In this document: positions 1 to 8,317 of the stretch, in pieces
Layout of the letters: every line of letters starts with the position of its first letter
How positions within the stretch are numbered: the stretch's first letter is position 1
Assembly (NCBI GenBank): GCA_030065915.1
Contig: JASJCQ010000033.1
Coordinates: 1 to 34,191 of the forward strand
Origin: Woeseiaceae bacterium
GTDB taxonomy: Bacteria > Pseudomonadota > Gammaproteobacteria > Steroidobacterales > Woeseiaceae
Length of the DNA: 34,191 nucleotides
Direction: 5' to 3'
The notes under the pieces: model-generated
What the model saw: the letters and a program-made list of their open reading frames with translations, nothing else
Database searches by the model: none
What the model was told of the DNA's origin: nothing
Position numbers and translations under genes: made by a program

Positions 1-120
1 CGAATCAATCAGTTGCGTCGATTCGCTCAGGCAAGAGCTGGTAACTATTGGAAATCTCTGCGCAAAAAAAGCCTGGAACAGAAATTCCAATTTTTTATGG
101 TCGTAAAAGAACGTATTTGA
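1..120 (+). CDS. Possible 3' end of an unidentified gene
   Basis: The frame starting at base 1 is open from the window edge to a TGA at 118-120, giving about 39 residues rich in Arg, Lys and Gln. No domain is recognisable. It could be the C-terminus of a gene starting outside the window or a chance open frame; its short length makes either possible. The 76 bases between it and the next start contain no clear terminator. Confidence 0.3.
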   Translation, partial: RINQLRRFAQARAGNYWKSLRKKSLEQKFQFFMVVKERI

Positions 121-196
121 CAGGGTCGGTCGTCAACCCATAGCGTTTGTCGAGACAAAAAGTGATCGTTTTCTCAGAAGCGAAGGATCAGATGCC

Positions 197-700
197 TTGA
201 AGACTCCTTACCTGAACATGCTCCTTTTTCTTTCCGTTGTCGTTGTTGTCTCGCTGTCAGGCATGGCCTTCGCCGACACTGACGTAACCTACGAGTACGA
301 TGATCTAGGTCGCCTGATCGAAGTCACCGCGGATGACGGCACACTGGTCGAATATGATCTCGACAAGGTCGGCAACCGGGAAAACGTTACTACAACACTC
401 CCGTCGGCGAATTCTCCACCCAACGCAGTCAACGACACTGCATCGGTAGCCGAATTCGGCAGCGCGTATGTCTACGTCCTGACGAACGACAGCGACCCAG
501 ACAATGACACGCTCACCATAACCTCAGTCACTCAGTCAGCAAACGCGTCGGTTTCCATCAGCGGCGGCGGCACGCGACTTCTGATTTCAGGATTGTTTCC
601 CGGCACTTTTCCTGCCACGTACACGATTTCCGACGGAAACGGGGGCACCGATACAGCGACCGTTTCCATTACCGTCACTGGCGGCGGAGGGTGGCTGTAG
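197..700 (+). CDS. Secreted protein with one YD (RHS) repeat and a cadherin-like/Big_9 domain
   Basis: The 167-aa product starts at TTG 197, preceded by the purine-rich stretch GAAGCGAAGG. Residues 1-26 form a Sec signal peptide (Lys2, a long Leu/Val core, then SGMAFA before DTD). Residues 29-65 contain one YD/RHS-type repeat (YEYDDLGRLIEVT ... KVGNREN). Residues 72-160 resemble the tandem cadherin-like (Big_9/VCBS) domain of bacterial surface proteins: VNDTASV, NDSDPDNDTLTI, YTISDGNGGTDTATVSITV. A Gly-rich tail precedes the stop. An in-frame ATG at 218 is an alternative start but would remove the positive n-region. The combination of a lone YD repeat with an adhesin-like domain just upstream of a full RHS gene suggests an accessory or degenerate piece of the RHS locus. 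Its function is not known. Confidence 0.75.
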   Translation: MKTPYLNMLLFLSVVVVVSLSGMAFADTDVTYEYDDLGRLIEVTADDGTLVEYDLDKVGNRENVTTTLPSANSPPNAVNDTASVAEFGSAYVYVLTNDSDPDNDTLTITSVTQSANASVSISGGGTRLLISGLFPGTFPATYTISDGNGGTDTATVSITVTGGGGWL

Positions 701-804
701 ATGAGCCCCAAACGGTCGCCGCAGGATAGGCTCCCAAGCACGTTCGGCACAGTCTTTAATGACAAAAACGTGGCCAACGTTAATCGGAATTCGAGGAGAA
801 GCAC

Positions 805-1170
805 GTGATCGATACAAAACGTCTTTCCGCATTCGCAGCGGTCCTATCGCTCCTGCTGCACTCGGCCGCCGTGTTGTCCGAGACGAATCCGCCGAGCTGT
901 TATCAATCTGTTGAGATCGAGTTACCTGAAGCGATTGCCGATCGAGAACAACTCGCGTCTCTCGAGAGCGAATGGGAAGCTTTCACATTGCAAACGACGT
1001 CGAATCTCCGATGCATCGCCGGCTACGCGAAGCAGAACAAAGAGTCTCTAAGTGAGGCTGCAATTGGCGATCTTCGGGCTTTATACAACGCCGACGCGTC
1101 GGGGTTGCAGATGCTGACTGAACGTTGGAACAGCCTGGTGCGCTCTTCCAAGCTCGCTGTGCCGGATTGA
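805..1170 (+). CDS. Small secreted protein of unknown function
   Basis: The gene starts with GTG 805 preceded by GAGGAGA at 792-798. The 121-aa product begins with a signal peptide (Lys5-Arg6, Ala/Leu-rich core, likely cleavage after SAAVLS near residue 25). The mature part is about 95 residues, helical in character, with two Cys (CYQS and LRCIAG) that could form one disulfide. I recognise no family. It lies between the YD/cadherin-like gene and the RHS gene on the same strand, so it probably belongs to the same secreted or periplasmic module, possibly as an accessory to RHS export. That role is inference from position only. Confidence 0.65.
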   Translation: MIDTKRLSAFAAVLSLLLHSAAVLSETNPPSCYQSVEIELPEAIADREQLASLESEWEAFTLQTTSNLRCIAGYAKQNKESLSEAAIGDLRALYNADASGLQMLTERWNSLVRSSKLAVPD

Positions 1171-1268
1171 TTGGTGGCTCAGCTACGTCGTTCAGATCGA
1201 ACAGTGAAACACACAATCGCCTTCTTAAGCAGGCGCGACCCTTACTCCAATGTCGAGGAGTGGCTTTA

Positions 1269-4200
1269 GTGTTACATACGACCAAACAGATCTTCCGCGC
1301 AGCCATTCTCGTCCTCTTTTCCGTGCCCGCGTTGGGACAGATCCAAGAGGACGTGCCGCCGATACATGAGACGGTAGATGGCAACGGCGTCGACATAGTG
1401 ACCGGCGAGTACAACTTCGTAACCACGGAAGTGGCCATCGGCCCGAGCGGTGCCGTGGGGCTTGTGCATTCTCGCCGGTTCAACGGCAACAGAACCTCCT
1501 ACGGCTGGATGGATACGCTCGCCGGCACCGTCGCCCTTCAGCGCGATACCGGTGGCGCGATTACCGGTGCCGTCGTCAGTCTCGATGGTGGATCGGTAAG
1601 CTTCGACTATGACAACACTAATAACGTATACGTGCCGAAGAGCAACAGCGGCGCAAGCCTCACCGTCAGCGGCAGCACCTACACCTACACCGGCCGCTAC
1701 GGTGAGGTAGCGCGGTTTAGTACAACCTACTCAGACAAACATTTCTGGCGGGTTGATGGCGCCGTCATTATCGACTTGACGATGCCAAACGGAGCCGTCC
1801 GAACCTATAACCACCGGAGCGCATCGACCGGTGGGCAAACGCGGTATCGAATCCAATCGGTAACGAATAGCTACGGGTTTCATATCCATTACGAGTACGC
1901 CGACAACAGCCCTGCAAACACGACGGAACTGAACGGCGTGTGGATGCAGCGCACGAAAGCCATCGGCATCAATCGCGCCTACACGTACTGCGCGCCGACG
2001 GCGTATACGTGCTCGGGTGGGTCTTACAGCTGGCCCTACGTGACTTACAGCGAGCCCAGTAGTTCGCTCGAGAGAGTGACAAACGCGCTCGGTCAGAATA
2101 CCGACTACAACTTTCATTTTTCGTATGGCGGCTTGTCCCAGATCATTCGCCACTCCGGAGAAGTCGCTACAGGTATCATCTATTCCACCAGCACCGATCA
2201 GGTCACTACGTTGACTCAGGGTGGTCTGAAGTTCAATTACTCGAACGCTACATTGGTGACCGGAGACAAATATTATCGAACCCTGAAGACCATGGAGGCC
2301 AATGGGCTCGGTACAGCCAGAACAGGTTTCGTTCGTGTCGACTACGACCTGGAACCGCGTGGCGTGACAAAGGTGACCAAATTCGCGAGCACGACCGGCG
2401 CATCGGGCGCGTCTCGCTGGGTCGAGTACGTAAGAAACACCCAGTCTCAAGTTACATTGGTGAAGGACCACACCGGGCGTGAGACGCACTACGACTACGA
2501 TGGCCGAGGCAACCTCGAGGTTACTACGGTCAAAAAGAATTCATCAGACCCGAATCCCTTGATCACGGAAGCGGATTTTCCGAATAGCTGCGATAGCAGC
2601 AACATCAAGTACTGCAACAAGCCGTCCTGGACCGAGGACACTCGAGGATTTCGCACGTATTTCACCTACTATTCCCACGGCGGCATCAAGGACATTACGT
2701 ATCCCGGCAAGACCGGATCAGCACCGGACGGGACGGGCGACACGGCACAAGAGCGCTTTGGCTACACGACGAGGACGGCGCGTTATCTGACCACCGGTTC
2801 GGGTGTCTACAGCAACGGTGTGTCGACAACGGTTCTATCAAGCAAATCGGTCTGTAACACGGGGAACAATAGCTGCAACGGTCAGGCGCGTGAGACGGAT
2901 ACAACCTATGGGTTCGAAGCGAGCGGTTCACCAAACAATATTCTTGTGACGAGCGTAACAGCTGCAGCGGGAAACGCTTCCGTGTCGTACGTGTCGCAGA
3001 CCGTGACATTCGATTGGGACGCTTATGCGCGGCTCAAATGGGTTGACAGTCCACGCAGCGGCCCGGCCGATCGCACCTATTTTCAACATGATGTGCTGGG
3101 ACGCCGAACGATCACCAACGGACCCGACCCGGACGCCAGTGGCTCGATGAAGCATCGCGCTGTCCGCACCAACTACGATTCCGATGGGTTTGTTACGTCA
3201 GTTGAGCAGGGCACGATGACCGGCACGACCAACTGGACATCCTTCGCCGCACTTGGTCGTGCAGAGGTTTACTACGACAGTTACGGCAGGGCCATCGAGC
3301 GCCGTTACAAGACCGGCTCGACGACGCATTCCGTCGTTCAGACGAGCTTCGACCTTGCGGGGCGTCTTGAATGCACCGCTTACCGAATGAATGCATCCTT
3401 ATTTGGTTCGTTGCCGTCCTCGGCGTGCAGCCAGACCTCCGGCGGTGCCGTGAAGGACCGGATCTCGAAAAACCATTACAACAATTACGATGACCTGGTT
3501 CGTGTTCAGTCGGGACTCGGTACTGCACTCGTACAGGACACCCAGACGATCGTTCCGAACACGCTTGGCTTCATCGATACGCTCACAGACGCGGAAGGCA
3601 ACCTTACCAAATACACCTATGACGCCTACGGGCGTCCGTACAGAACGTACTATCCCAGCAAGACCACGGCAGGTTCGTATTCCACGACAGACTACGAGCA
3701 GATCAACTACGGCACCTACGGGCGGGTTCTCTCCATGCGTATCCGTGACGGCCAGACCTTCAGCTTCGGCTACGACAATCTCGGCCGGATGACGTCGAGA
3801 AACGCGCCGGGCAGCGATCCGGATGTTTCATTCACGCATGACAACTTGGGTCGGGTCAAGACGATGTCACAGACCGGGCACACGCTGTCCTATGACTACA
3901 ACGCGCTCGGCCAGCTAACGAAGGCGACAGGGCCAAAAGGCGACGTGACCTACCAGTACAATGCCGAGGGTCTGCGCTCTCGTATGGACTACCCGGGCGC
4001 AGGCGGCTTCTATGTCAACTACGACTACAATGCGGCCGGCGACCTGGAAAAGATCCGGGAGAAGGGTGCGACCGACCCCAACAGTGTCGGCATTCTGGCT
4101 GATTTCGAATACGACGACTGGGGCCGACGTAAGACGCTGACACGCGGCAACGGCGTCGTGACCACCTACGGTTTCGATGCGGCAGGCCGGCTTGATTTGC

Positions 4201-5588
4201 TCGTCAACAATCTGTCGGGAACCACGAACGATCAGACATTGACGTTCGACTTCAACACCGCCAACCAGATCATAAAGCGCACCAACACCAACAGCGCCTA
4301 TGACTACTCGGCCTACACGGACTTCACCGATGCCTACGTTTCCAATGGGCTCAATCAATACAGTACGGTTGACGGCACAACACAGTCCTACGACGGTCGC
4401 GGCAATCTGACCAGCGACGGCACGAACTCGTACACCTACGACAACTCGAACCGGCTTAAGACCGCGCCGGGCAGTGTCAGCTTTGGCTACGACCCGGGCG
4501 GCCGGCTGTACCAGGAGACCGTCGGCAGCACGAGCAAGCAGTTTCTGTACGACGGTATCGATCTGATTGCCGAGTACAGTGGATCGACCGTCACCAAGCG
4601 CTACGTCCACGGCCCGGGGATCGATGAGCCGCTGGTGGAGTACTCAGGCACGGGAACGAGCAACCGCACCTTCCTGATCGCCGACGAACGCGGATCGATC
4701 GTTGCTGGGACGAATTCCACTGGCGCCAAGACCTACATCAATACTTACGATGAGTACGGTGTGCCGGGCCCAGGTAATCAGGGTCGGTTCCAGTACACGG
4801 GGCAGATCTATCTGGATTCGATTGATCTGTATCACTACAAAGCCAGGACCTACGATCCCAAAACCGGACGGTTTTTGCAGGCGGATCCGATTGGGTATGC
4901 GGCGGGGATGAATATGTACAGTTATGTCAGCGGTGATCCGATGAATTTGGTGGATCCGTTGGGGTTGGAGGGGCATGAGCCCTACTGGAGTGATCCAAAC
5001 AAAGACGCACGAAAGGCAGCCGCGGAACGACAACTAAATTGGTTCATGAACTATCAGAGCCCGGGAATGTGGAGTGGTTCTTACCTTGGCAATGGGGCCA
5101 CCGCACAGCCGGATGGGAGAGATGGTGGGCCGCCAGGGGCGAGTCCGGGGACTGCTGATCCCGTGTCCGGTGTGGGAGCGCCGGATGTGCAGATCGGCGG
5201 TGGGCAAATTGCCTCATTCGGCTATGATCAAATTTACGTCGACCTGATACCCACTGATTCTGTTCGAGCAAAAATACTGCAGGCCATTGCTAAAGGCGAT
5301 TATGAGAGCGCCAGGTTCTTAATCCGGGAGGCTGCAGCAATGAGCTCGAAGGAGGTTGCGAAGTGGGCTCAGAAATCAGCCGCGCAGCGTGGTCAGGTAC
5401 TATTGAAAAAGTACCGAGACCTTGGAAAGGGTCAAGGAGCTAGATCAGGTCAACACGGAACCCCGTGGAAAAATGCGGGAGCTGATCTAATTCGGGAGGG
5501 CAACAAGCTGCCGCCCGGCCCGTACCGAGATGCTCTCAAAGCGCTTGGTAAGCAATACATCAACAAGGGCAAAGGTTGGAATCACTAG
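1269..5588 (+). CDS. RHS/YD-repeat polymorphic toxin with variable C-terminal tip
   Basis: I place the start at GTG 1269, preceded by GAGGAG at 1256-1261; the open frame extends upstream to 1125 but that part overlaps the previous gene. The 1439-aa product has a signal peptide (MLHTTKQIFRAAILVLFSV, cleavage near PALG), an N-terminal domain, and many YD repeats from about residue 400 onward (YDYDGRGNL, YTYDAYGRPY, FGYDNLGRM, FGYDPGGRLY and others). The RHS core GRFLQADPIGYAAGMNMYSY ends at DPLGLEG near residue 1234. About 205 residues follow as the exchangeable tip. The last 50 residues, with SGQHGTPWKNAG, LPPGPYRDAL and a terminal INKGKGWNH, look like a compact effector domain I cannot assign. 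In this family the repeats form a shell around the C-terminal toxin. A candidate immunity gene follows 16 nt later. Codon use across the core (4860-4975) changes to TTG, GGG and GAT, unlike flanking sequence. Confidence 0.93.
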   Translation: MLHTTKQIFRAAILVLFSVPALGQIQEDVPPIHETVDGNGVDIVTGEYNFVTTEVAIGPSGAVGLVHSRRFNGNRTSYGWMDTLAGTVALQRDTGGAITGAVVSLDGGSVSFDYDNTNNVYVPKSNSGASLTVSGSTYTYTGRYGEVARFSTTYSDKHFWRVDGAVIIDLTMPNGAVRTYNHRSASTGGQTRYRIQSVTNSYGFHIHYEYADNSPANTTELNGVWMQRTKAIGINRAYTYCAPTAYTCSGGSYSWPYVTYSEPSSSLERVTNALGQNTDYNFHFSYGGLSQIIRHSGEVATGIIYSTSTDQVTTLTQGGLKFNYSNATLVTGDKYYRTLKTMEANGLGTARTGFVRVDYDLEPRGVTKVTKFASTTGASGASRWVEYVRNTQSQVTLVKDHTGRETHYDYDGRGNLEVTTVKKNSSDPNPLITEADFPNSCDSSNIKYCNKPSWTEDTRGFRTYFTYYSHGGIKDITYPGKTGSAPDGTGDTAQERFGYTTRTARYLTTGSGVYSNGVSTTVLSSKSVCNTGNNSCNGQARETDTTYGFEASGSPNNILVTSVTAAAGNASVSYVSQTVTFDWDAYARLKWVDSPRSGPADRTYFQHDVLGRRTITNGPDPDASGSMKHRAVRTNYDSDGFVTSVEQGTMTGTTNWTSFAALGRAEVYYDSYGRAIERRYKTGSTTHSVVQTSFDLAGRLECTAYRMNASLFGSLPSSACSQTSGGAVKDRISKNHYNNYDDLVRVQSGLGTALVQDTQTIVPNTLGFIDTLTDAEGNLTKYTYDAYGRPYRTYYPSKTTAGSYSTTDYEQINYGTYGRVLSMRIRDGQTFSFGYDNLGRMTSRNAPGSDPDVSFTHDNLGRVKTMSQTGHTLSYDYNALGQLTKATGPKGDVTYQYNAEGLRSRMDYPGAGGFYVNYDYNAAGDLEKIREKGATDPNSVGILADFEYDDWGRRKTLTRGNGVVTTYGFDAAGRLDLLVNNLSGTTNDQTLTFDFNTANQIIKRTNTNSAYDYSAYTDFTDAYVSNGLNQYSTVDGTTQSYDGRGNLTSDGTNSYTYDNSNRLKTAPGSVSFGYDPGGRLYQETVGSTSKQFLYDGIDLIAEYSGSTVTKRYVHGPGIDEPLVEYSGTGTSNRTFLIADERGSIVAGTNSTGAKTYINTYDEYGVPGPGNQGRFQYTGQIYLDSIDLYHYKARTYDPKTGRFLQADPIGYAAGMNMYSYVSGDPMNLVDPLGLEGHEPYWSDPNKDARKAAAERQLNWFMNYQSPGMWSGSYLGNGATAQPDGRDGGPPGASPGTADPVSGVGAPDVQIGGGQIASFGYDQIYVDLIPTDSVRAKILQAIAKGDYESARFLIREAAAMSSKEVAKWAQKSAAQRGQVLLKKYRDLGKGQGARSGQHGTPWKNAGADLIREGNKLPPGPYRDALKALGKQYINKGKGWNH

Positions 5589-5604
5589 AGGTCAAAAAAC
5601 GGAA

Positions 5605-5928
5605 ATGGGAAAATCTGCAGATTCGGATTTGGGACGATTTTCAAAGGCCCGATTCGTCGAGGCCGCAAAGGAGTCTCGAGAGCTAGAGAAACTATGCGAC
5701 GAGCTTAGATGTGAAATCTCCGCTCGACTTCATCAAGGGTTGGTCGATGAAATGGAGGCCGTTGTGAAGCGACTCAACGATCTTGGTCACTCGTTGAAGC
5801 TACGTTACGATCCGGTGCCCGGCGACATACATTATCGTGATAGGCGAGGCAGGAATGTTGACCTTCTGATTGGATGTGACAACGTTGTTACGGTTTCTTT
5901 TAAGGATGCGATTGATTATGAAGAATGA
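5605..5928 (+). CDS. Candidate immunity protein for the RHS tip
   Basis: The product is 107 aa from ATG 5605. The frame is open back to 5530, inside the RHS gene, but the ATG lies 16 nt after the RHS stop, with GAGG at 5588-5591 upstream. It is charged and cytoplasmic (no signal peptide or membrane segment), with a helical N-terminal half (KESRELEKLCDELRCEIS) and a beta-rich end (RGRNVDLLIGCDNVVTVSF) closing with an acidic tail DAIDYEE. I recognise no family. The assignment as immunity protein rests on size, acidity, same strand and immediate position behind an RHS tip, the usual arrangement for polymorphic toxins. The repeat array begins 16 nt after its stop codon. Confidence 0.7.
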   Translation: MGKSADSDLGRFSKARFVEAAKESRELEKLCDELRCEISARLHQGLVDEMEAVVKRLNDLGHSLKLRYDPVPGDIHYRDRRGRNVDLLIGCDNVVTVSFKDAIDYEE

Positions 5929-5944
5929 GATGAGCCGCAACAAC

Positions 5945-6388
5945 TTGGACAGGCACAGATCAACAAGCCAAGTTGGACAGGCAAAGCCAAGTTGGACTGA
6001 AAGCCTACTTGGACAGGCACACATCAAGGAAAACAAGCCAAGTTGGACGATAGACGACAAACTGGACAGGCACACATTACGAGCCAAGTTGGACAGGCAC
6101 AGATCAAAAGTTTCCAGCCAGTTGGACAGGCACCAAACAAGTAGGACAGGCACAGATCAACAGATAAGTTGGACAGGCACACATCGAAAGCAAGCCAAAT
6201 TGGACAGGCACAGATCGAAGGAGCCGGTAACCGACTTCGCTGCAAACCAAGAAGGCTCAATCGACTAGGTAATCGCGTCGATAACTGTGTTTGATCGTGG
6301 GTGCGACGGCGACTGCAACACCTTGGACAGGCACACATCGAAAGACCGACCACAGGGAAGACAAATTGGACAGGCACAGATCGAAGGA
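5945..6388 (+). repeat. Class A repeat array 1 (core TTGGACAGGCAC)
   Basis: About 13 copies or partial copies of a short repeat lie head to tail on the plus strand. The full form is CCAAGTTGGACAGGCAC followed by ACATC or AGATC and then RAAGGA. Cores begin near 5945, 5973, 5992 (truncated), 6009, 6043 (truncated), 6062, 6089, 6122, 6142, 6169, 6200, 6323 and 6366. Spacing is irregular, about 20-40 nt in the dense part, so this is neither a CRISPR array nor a simple tandem repeat. It lies between the RHS immunity gene and the 3' side of the first RAYT gene. A further copy is at 6599. Confidence 0.93.
6197..6317 (+). repeat. 121-bp repeat unit, copy 1
   Basis: This unit starts with a class A core (AAATTGGACAGGCACAGATC) and continues with unrelated sequence (GGAGCCGGTAACCGACTTCG ... 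GACGGCGACTGCA). Nearly the same 121 bases recur at 6363-6483 and 8850-8970. The unit has no convincing coding capacity. Confidence 0.9.
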
Positions 6389-6483
6389 GCCGGTAGCCGA
6401 CTTCGCTGCAAACCAAGAAGGCTCAATCGACTAGGTAATCGCATCGATAACTGTGTTTGATTGTGGATGCGATGGCGACCGCA
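6363..6483 (+). repeat. 121-bp repeat unit, copy 2
   Basis: This is the second copy of the unit at 6197-6317, with only scattered substitutions. It is preceded by a class A copy at 6323 and a short spacer (GACCGACCACAGGGAAGAC) that also precedes the copy at 8850. A block of about 105 bp starting at 6323 is therefore shared with the one starting at 8810. Confidence 0.9.
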
Positions 6484-6497
6484 GGCACACTTTGTCC

Positions 6498-6592
6498 TCA
6501 GGCAGCAGGCCTGCTTGATTCGTGGTCATGGCTACGCCGAACAGCCGAGTGCCAGGTCCCCTTTAACGTAGTGTGATCGGAAGTTCGCGGTA
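6498..6592 (-). pseudogene. Remnant of a RAYT gene 3' end
   Basis: The stretch matches the end of the two intact RAYT genes plus their downstream flank: GCCTGCTTGATTC, then GGCTACGCCGAACAGCCGAG, then GTGCCAGGTCCCCTTTA and GTAGTGTGATCGGAAGTT (compare 8998-9072). On the minus strand it would encode only the last residues of the transposase, after which the match stops and a class A repeat follows at 6599. It is closer to the 9019 gene than to the neighbouring 6745 gene. This is the trace of a third element that lost its coding body. Confidence 0.8.
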
Positions 6593-6598
6593 GCCAAG

Positions 6599-6625
6599 TT
6601 GGACAGGCACACATCAAGGAGGCAT
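6599..6625 (+). repeat. Class A repeat with attached 80-bp flank
   Basis: This is one full class A copy (TTGGACAGGCACACATCAAGGA). It and the roughly 60 bases after it (GGCATACACAAAGATGC ... GCAACGACGCCTATACC) recur with a few changes at 8413-8488, upstream of the second RAYT gene region. Confidence 0.85.
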
Positions 6626-6711
6626 ACACAAAGATGCCTGTCAGCTGACCAAAAGCGCAACGACGCCTATACCTGCGTATCAGCAACCGGGAAGCGCGCA
6701 CAGGAATTCCT

Positions 6712-6726
6712 CAGGCAAGCAGCCTG
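6712..6726. other. Hairpin just 3' of the first RAYT gene
   Basis: CAGGC-AAGCA-GCCTG forms a perfect 5-bp stem with a 5-nt loop, 18 nt beyond the RAYT stop codon. The same AGGC-AAGCA-GCCT sequence recurs at 29922-29934 in the deletion derivative. In HUH (IS200/IS605-type) systems the transposase recognises short hairpins near element ends, so this could be the left-end structure; it could also be a weak terminator. Confidence 0.6.
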
Positions 6727-6744
6727 ATTCTTCACTTCAAGAGA

Positions 6745-7716
6745 CTATGCAGAACAGCCGAGCTGCAGGTCCCCGTTACGATAGTGCGACCGGAAGTTCA
6801 CAGTAGCTTGAAACCACTCGTCGTTGTTCAGCCCCAGCCGATCAAGAATCGGTGTAAGCGTTGGGTCTATACGACCCCGTTTGCCTTCTGATATCTGCTT
6901 TCCTGATACATCAACCAATTCCAGGTAGTCGAACAGCCTTATCGGTAAGCCACTATCTGAAGATTCGACCGAGCTATCGTCCGCGAAAGACGCCAGGCAT
7001 TTGGCCGTTACCCTCTTGTGCAGCAGCTCATCCCGATTAGCCGCTCGAACAACCGCTTGTCGAACCTGTGCAGGCGTATCCCTGCCTTGCGTGCGCGTAC
7101 GAATGCTCGTGTACTCAGAGTCTTCCGGTGTCTTTGCTATTTCCGCCCTTACAGGGTTCAGGTCAACGTAGGCCATAGCGGTTATCAGGGCTCTCTCGGA
7201 ACGAAGTGCCTGCGACTGGAAGCGAGCTTCCCAAAAATGCCCTGTGCAACCGTCCTCTGCATTGGCCTGTCTTGCAATGGGCTCGTTCAGGCATTTCATA
7301 AACCAGCTCAGACTGGTGAGCCTTGTACGCAGGACGGCGATCATGGACTTCAGTGTCGCGGCTTCCGCCGTGCCCAGAGCCTCGCCAGCACGGTACCGCT
7401 GAACGAGTAGCGGCCCTTTGAACAGCGCCGTCCAGCGCGTCAGTACCTCGTCGTCCGACCAGGCCCTCGCCTCGTTTGGGTTAAGCTTAACGACCAGGTG
7501 GTAGTGATTACTCATTACCGCGTAGGCACAGACATCGATGCTGAACAGGGAGGACAACACTCGCAGTCGGTCTTCAATCCAGCCTCTTCTATGCTCGTAG
7601 CTCCTGCCGGAGTATTGGTCAACACCGCACAGGAAGGCTCTCCTCACACAACGTGAGTAGACATGATAGTAGGGCGTGTCTGCAGCACTGACTAACTCGC
7701 TTCGCGGTCTTGGCAT
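6745..7716 (-). CDS. RAYT-like HUH (Y1_Tnp) transposase, copy 1
   Basis: The 323-aa product starts MPRPRSELV. The HUH metal-binding motif is H71-Y-H73 in SNHYHLVV, within the Y1_Tnp fold (PYYHVYSRCVRRAFLCG at the start). GHFWEARFQSQAL at about 159-171 and AYVDLNPVRA at 182-191 are family hallmarks. A C-terminal region of about 110 residues (GKRGRIDPTLTPILDRLGL) is shared with copy 2. Such enzymes cut and rejoin single-stranded DNA at hairpin or REP-type sequences. The segment where the catalytic Tyr normally sits (SWFMKCLNEPIARQAN, 137-152) has no Tyr; Y108 and Y183 are nearby alternatives. No strong ribosome binding site precedes the ATG. Class A repeats lie downstream and an inverted class B copy lies upstream. 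It is 83% identical to copy 2 (56 differences counted by eye). Confidence 0.93.
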   Translation of the reverse strand: MPRPRSELVSAADTPYYHVYSRCVRRAFLCGVDQYSGRSYEHRRGWIEDRLRVLSSLFSIDVCAYAVMSNHYHLVVKLNPNEARAWSDDEVLTRWTALFKGPLLVQRYRAGEALGTAEAATLKSMIAVLRTRLTSLSWFMKCLNEPIARQANAEDGCTGHFWEARFQSQALRSERALITAMAYVDLNPVRAEIAKTPEDSEYTSIRTRTQGRDTPAQVRQAVVRAANRDELLHKRVTAKCLASFADDSSVESSDSGLPIRLFDYLELVDVSGKQISEGKRGRIDPTLTPILDRLGLNNDEWFQATVNFRSHYRNGDLQLGCSA

Positions 7717-7769
7717 GTGGACATGATGGTTGAGAGGACGGCGATTCCAAACCGCTGAATCTGGTCAAT

Positions 7770-7793
7770 TGACTGTAGAATGTGCCTGTCCAT
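7770..7793 (+). repeat. Class B repeat upstream of RAYT copy 1
   Basis: TGACTGTAGAAT followed by GTGCCTGTCCATG. Its core is the reverse complement of the class A core, so relative to the RAYT gene the upstream and downstream elements are inverted. The CTGTANAAT extension is found in other class B copies and not in class A. Confidence 0.85.
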
Positions 7794-8014
7794 GTCGTCT
7801 CACATTACTGGGAGGCACTGCAGTCTTCTTCTCTAGTTACGGGTTGACACGCGGCCTAGACAAACTGTCCGGCGGGCAGATTACCGCTGGTGTTGTCCTG
7901 ATGATGGAGCACAGTGTTAGAGTGGAATTAGAAGCGATGCAGTCGGGGTTCCGTATACCAAGGCACCCTTAAACCAAGCCCTCAAGAGGACTATCCATAG
8001 TTAGGTGGCTGGCA
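7794..8014. other. Interval without a convincing gene
   Basis: An open frame of 80 codons (7730-7972, plus) runs through this interval, but it reads through the class B repeat, has no recognisable domain and no good ribosome binding site. I treat it as non-coding or gene debris between the first RAYT unit and the membrane-protein gene at 8015. Confidence 0.5.
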
Positions 8015-8305
8015 TTGAAAGAAGAGAGAGAAGAAGGGTCCGGAAACCGGCAAGTTACTGGTGATGAGTTAGCCGGGTTCATCCTCCTTATCTTGGTCGT
8101 AGTGATACCAACGTTTCTTGTTGGCTTGCTGCCGGAGAACAAGTATGTGTCGTTCTTCCTAGGTGGGGGCCGTATTTTTCTAATTTGGGCAGTTTTCTTT
8201 TCTCTTGTGTGGTTGTTTCGAGAGAGCATCGATCGTTGGGCTGCTCGTTTTTTTTCCTCTAGGGAAAAGCCCAAAAGCACGAGGGAGAGTGATGGCAGTC
8301 AGTAA
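8015..8305 (+). CDS. Small two-helix membrane protein
   Basis: The product is 96 aa from TTG 8015, preceded by AGGTGG at 8003-8008. It has a charged N-terminus (KEEREEGSGNRQ), a transmembrane helix at about 20-40 (GFILLILVVVIPTFLVGLL), a second at about 48-67 (FFLGGGRIFLIWAVFFSLVW) and a basic C-terminal tail. I recognise no family. It lies between the two RAYT units; the first copy of repeat array 2 begins 12 nt after its stop. It may be a resident gene split from its original context by the repeats, or cargo of the repeat region. Confidence 0.6.
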   Translation: MKEEREEGSGNRQVTGDELAGFILLILVVVIPTFLVGLLPENKYVSFFLGGGRIFLIWAVFFSLVWLFRESIDRWAARFFSSREKPKSTRESDGSQ

Positions 8306-8317
8306 TCAGAAAGTTCG

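Noticed and set aside
27..45. A copy of the RAYT 3' hairpin at the window start (CTCAGGCAAGAGCTGG)
   Set aside because: Only the left arm matches; the stem cannot form, so it is probably chance.
1125..1268. The upstream extension of the RHS gene
   Set aside because: It overlaps the previous gene, encodes no signal-like sequence, and a good ribosome binding site directly precedes GTG 1269.
5945..6388. The dense repeat array as a CRISPR array
   Set aside because: Spacing is irregular, several copies are truncated, spacers are partly shared between arrays, and there is no cas gene in the window.
7730..7972. An 80-codon plus-strand gene
   Set aside because: It reads through a class B repeat, has no domain, no ribosome binding site and no homologue that I recognise.
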